Of a DNA stretch of 64,000 nt, positions 61,604 through 64,000 are shown piece after piece. The notes beneath the pieces were generated by a model. It made no database searches. It saw only the letters and a program-made list of their open reading frames with translations, and had not been told where the DNA came from. The stretch is from an uncultured Eubacterium sp. (GTDB lineage: Bacteria; Bacillota; Clostridia; Lachnospirales; CAG-274). Each line of letters starts with the position of its first letter. Within the stretch, counting starts at the first letter, position 1. Location of the stretch: contig UQYD01000001.1 in assembly GCA_900545305.1 (NCBI GenBank), positions 62,001 to 126,000 of the forward strand, written 5' to 3'. The translations under genes and the position numbers were made by a program.

Positions 61604-61649
61604 AATAACCTCTCCTTAAATTATATATTTTTTCTTTATTATTTTTAAA

Positions 61650-63038
61650 TTATTGTATTTTAAAGTCTGTAACTTTTACATGATAATTATAGGTATCTTC
61701 AGCAATAACCAATCTTTGCATATAAAGGCTACTACTAAATGAACTATTGGCAGGAATATCAATGGTTGCTTCTTTGCTACCGGTTTTACCGTCATTAATT
61801 TCTCCTAAGATTGTAGCTTTTACAGGTCTACTAAGTCTATTTGTTAGGGTATAGAAAACTTCAACGTCGTAAACCTTATCAGACAATACATAATTATATC
61901 CAGTGTTATATACATTCCTTACAACGAAACTTAATTCAGAATGAGAACTTAAAGATGACACTTTTACAGGCTTACTTAAATATTCTTTATCTTTGCTTAT
62001 TGTTTTGATAAGTGTAGAATATTTACTTCTCGCCATATTACCAGCAGTATTAGTAGGTACATTGTCAATACAATTAATAGCATCATTATAATTTCCTTGA
62101 TTATAATAATTATTTGCAGACTTAAGAGAATCAAGATAGGTCTTATAACTGTTGATTGTATATACTAAATCATTAATACTTTTGTTAGTAGGATTAATAG
62201 CTTTTGCTAAGTCTATTGTTGCAAGAGCAGAATCAATTTTGTAGTTTTTGAATTGTGTAGTAGCTATCTGAATATAATAAGATATTACAGAATTTTTTAA
62301 TTTTTCTATATCTTTGTGGTTTGGGTTAATATTAAAAGATTCGTTTGCATAGTTGATGGCTGATACAGGGTCTTTTGCTTTAAGTTTTTCATATCCTTTA
62401 TTAACGTATTGCTCAACAACATTATCTATTGACATAAGCACGTTTTCCATTTGCTTGTTACGATATGGGGTATATATTTTAGTTATATTTTTATAGGCTT
62501 CCGTATATTTGCCTGAATCAAACTGTTTTTTAACATATTTTCCCATATTGGTTTGAGCTTCTGTAAACAATTCATCACAAACTTTAAAGTCAGGACAAAG
62601 AGCAAGAGCTGTCTTTGTATTTTGCATAGCATTAAAATATCTATAATTTGCAATATCTTTTTTGGATTCTTCATATAAAGCACCGGCTTCTTTTATTTTT
62701 GAAATTTCGACAACGGCCTCGCTATGGGCGTAGCTTAAAGGCATTACCCAGCTATAGTAACTGATGGCTTTATTGTAGTCACCATTAACAATAGCCTCTT
62801 TAGCCTTTCTAATATTTCTGTTGTCAAAGGCGTGCCATATAAACAAAACACTTATAGTTAAAATAACTATAGCACCTAAAATAATAAAAATGGTTTTTAT
62901 TAATTGCTTCTTTTCTTTTAGAATTTTAAAAATATTTTTTCTTTTAGGTTCTTGAGTTACGTCAAGGCTGTTGCCACATTCTGAGCAAGTTTTTAAATCA
63001 TCTGTACATTCCGTACCACATTTTGGACATTTTTTCAT
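61650..63038 (-). CDS. Zinc-ribbon/TM protein with TPR-like repeats
   Basis: A 462-residue protein. It begins with a zinc ribbon (MKKCPKCGTECTDDLKTCSECGN), then a basic linker, one TM helix (IIFIILGAIVILTISVLFIW, ~residue 50-72), and a long extracellular part with TPR-like helices (GDYNKAISYYSW, GKYTEAYKNI, KDPVSAINYANESFNINPNH, GNYNDAINCI). The C-terminal ~110 residues look like a beta-rich domain. This zinc-ribbon-TM layout is common in Firmicute envelope proteins of unknown role. The start follows GGGGAGG. It might be transcribed with the small Cys gene and the next genes. Confidence 0.8.
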   Translation of the reverse strand: MKKCPKCGTECTDDLKTCSECGNSLDVTQEPKRKNIFKILKEKKQLIKTIFIILGAIVILTISVLFIWHAFDNRNIRKAKEAIVNGDYNKAISYYSWVMPLSYAHSEAVVEISKIKEAGALYEESKKDIANYRYFNAMQNTKTALALCPDFKVCDELFTEAQTNMGKYVKKQFDSGKYTEAYKNITKIYTPYRNKQMENVLMSIDNVVEQYVNKGYEKLKAKDPVSAINYANESFNINPNHKDIEKLKNSVISYYIQIATTQFKNYKIDSALATIDLAKAINPTNKSINDLVYTINSYKTYLDSLKSANNYYNQGNYNDAINCIDNVPTNTAGNMARSKYSTLIKTISKDKEYLSKPVKVSSLSSHSELSFVVRNVYNTGYNYVLSDKVYDVEVFYTLTNRLSRPVKATILGEINDGKTGSKEATIDIPANSSFSSSLYMQRLVIAEDTYNYHVKVTDFKIQ

Positions 63039-63190
63039 TTGTAATACCTCCCCATAAGTTAGTGTGTGTTAAAACACAATTAAATAAGAGTATCGTAATA
63101 TTTGTCATTGTTTTTACTGATTATAAAAGGTCAGATAATAAGAACTTCTATGGAAGGATACTTGTGTAAAGTATGTAGTAATAAATTTGT

Positions 63191-63562
63191 TTATAAATAA
63201 GGTCCAACAATAAGTTTTATAAAAAAGAATATAATTACCGTCATTATTATAATGGAAAACTTTTCAATGTTACGTTTTTCATATTTTTCAATTTCTTCAT
63301 TAATATATACACCGTCAACATATAGTACAGATTTTTTTCCGTTATTTTCTATTCTGATTACAACCAAAAAGTTTGCTTTAAGCAGAGCACCAAATTTGTT
63401 TTGAGAATTTAAAGTACCTCTTACTTCCCAATTTCTACCATTGCGTTTTTCTTCAAGTATAAGTTCATCGGGAGAGCAAAATATTGCTGTTAATGGTGCA
63501 TTTAAACGTTCTAATATATTAGGCTTAATAGCTTCAAGAATTTGATTTTTATTCCATTCCAT
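63191..63562 (-). CDS. Small protein with one C-terminal membrane helix
   Basis: A 123-residue protein I do not recognise. The N-terminal ~95 residues are soluble, with a beta-rich segment (LILEEKRNGRNWEVRGTLN) and KKSVLYVDGVYI. A hydrophobic helix (SIIIMTVIIFFFIKLIVG) closes the protein, a tail-anchor-like arrangement. The ATG follows AGGAG. It lies in a reverse group between the zinc-ribbon protein and the gene cut at the window end, with about 60-150 bases between genes. Confidence 0.65.
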   Translation of the reverse strand: MEWNKNQILEAIKPNILERLNAPLTAIFCSPDELILEEKRNGRNWEVRGTLNSQNKFGALLKANFLVVIRIENNGKKSVLYVDGVYINEEIEKYEKRNIEKFSIIIMTVIIFFFIKLIVGPYL

Positions 63563-63623
63563 AATATTTACTCCTATCTCTTTATCATATGTATTTGTAA
63601 AAATATAGTTTTCGTGTTAATGA

Positions 63624-64000
63624 TTAATTTTTGTTTACATTCATATATACAAAGTTACCGTAAGATTTTTCAGCATAATCAGTTAATTGAGTACCCTTAT
63701 ATTTATCTCTTATTTCGTCTTCTGCAAATTTACCTACAAATTCAGACCTTGTTTCAGCAGATACAATTTTGTCTTCAGTATTTATAGTGTTAAGTGTTGT
63801 TCCGGCATCAACCCAGGCAGATACTTCAAAAACATCAATAATTTCACCATTGCAAACAGCAACAACATATTTAAGAATACTTCTTTTTTCTTTATCAATG
63901 TCCCAAGCAGTACGGCAAGTATCATATAACTGGAAATCTGTCATATCAGGTTTGTATGTATTATTTATCTTTACAGCGATTGCATTTGTTTTTTCATTAA
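63624..64000 (-). CDS. Unknown protein, possible PUA/ASCH-like domain (5' end cut by the window)
   Basis: The reading frame stays open to the window edge, so the true start is outside. The visible ~125 residues include IAVKINNTYKPDMTDFQLYD, then TCRTAWDID, AVCNGEIIDVFEVSAWVDAG and a helical end. A similar pattern (an NxTY...ELY..TR..W.., then VVxGxxxxVYxV) occurs in small bacterial proteins I associate with ASCH/EVE/PUA-like folds; this is a loose, from-memory link. An internal ATG at 63944 is possible but the open frame upstream of it looks continuous in style. Confidence 0.55.
   Translation of the reverse strand, partial: NEKTNAIAVKINNTYKPDMTDFQLYDTCRTAWDIDKEKRSILKYVVAVCNGEIIDVFEVSAWVDAGTTLNTINTEDKIVSAETRSEFVGKFAEDEIRDKYKGTQLTDYAEKSYGNFVYMNVNKN

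Noticed and set aside
63150..63200. A 16-codon forward frame with a CxxC pair (MEGYLCKVCSNKFVYK)
   Set aside because: No ribosome site, very short, and it overlaps the end of the reverse gene; it could be a remnant zinc ribbon but cannot be supported.
1..64000. tRNA, rRNA, CRISPR, insertion sequence or prophage
   Set aside because: No GTTCGA-type T-arm clusters, rRNA-like blocks, direct-repeat arrays, transposase or phage structural genes were apparent by reading.

Overview
The window is about 30% G+C and reads as a chromosomal segment of an anaerobic, spore-forming Firmicute. Evidence: AT-rich wobble codons, strong AGGAGG ribosome binding sites with occasional GTG/TTG starts, intrinsic terminators with U-tracts, a sporulation gene (ylbJ), the DivIVA/SepF/YlmH cell-division neighbourhood, pyruvate phosphate dikinase, an [FeFe]-hydrogenase maturase (hydE) and a PerR regulator. 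The gene order rsmD-coaD-(coiled coil)-ylbJ-HlyD-yggS-sepF-yggT-ylmH-divIVA-lspA-rluD suggests the Lachnospirales or a nearby clostridial order; that placement is inference. I see no tRNA or rRNA gene, CRISPR array, insertion sequence or prophage.

Layout. 1-6.4 kb: end of an ABC importer ATPase, an unknown membrane protein, a PatB-type C-S lyase, an FlK-like thioesterase, hydE, and an SGNH hydrolase-azlC-azlD operon. 6.4-10.3 kb: recG, rsmD, coaD and a coiled-coil protein. 10.3-18.6 kb: ylbJ, divergent from a long forward run of a HlyD-like adaptor, yggS, sepF, yggT, ylmH, divIVA, aroB, lspA, rluD. 18.6-26.3 kb: rplS with a structured leader, rbgA, a small Asn/Ser-rich (possibly spore) protein, perR with a palindromic operator over its own promoter, trmL, an acidic protein, an exported protein, a cytidylate-kinase-like protein, then a reverse group of a VanW protein, a VanW-like partner and a 35-residue membrane protein. 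26.4-37.6 kb: a heterodimeric ABC exporter, addA, a double-OB SSB-like protein, a small protein, a YerC-type TrpR-like regulator and pcrA. 37.8-51.3 kb: lrgAB, mutS2, an orphan response regulator, secG, rnr, comM, dprA, topA, a DUF402-like protein, radC and a PspC protein. 51.3-56.1 kb: glyQS, ppdK and a nitroreductase.

The most unusual part is 56.2-61.3 kb. It holds a compact tellurite-resistance-type (Ter) stress module: a phosphoribosyltransferase with a probable TRSP tail, a StiP/PELOTA protein, a CitE-like TIM-barrel lyase on the opposite strand, TerD, and a HAD phosphatase. These families are known to cluster and are thought to make an uncharacterised nucleoside-like metabolite. This locus has no ATP-grasp enzyme, TerC or TelA. 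It is followed by a small zinc-binding-type protein, a zinc-ribbon/TM/repeat protein, a small membrane protein, and a gene cut by the window end.

Most of the window is housekeeping (translation, DNA repair, cell division, envelope). The accessory candidates are the Ter module, the VanW pair with its tiny membrane neighbour, and the unknown proteins at both ends.
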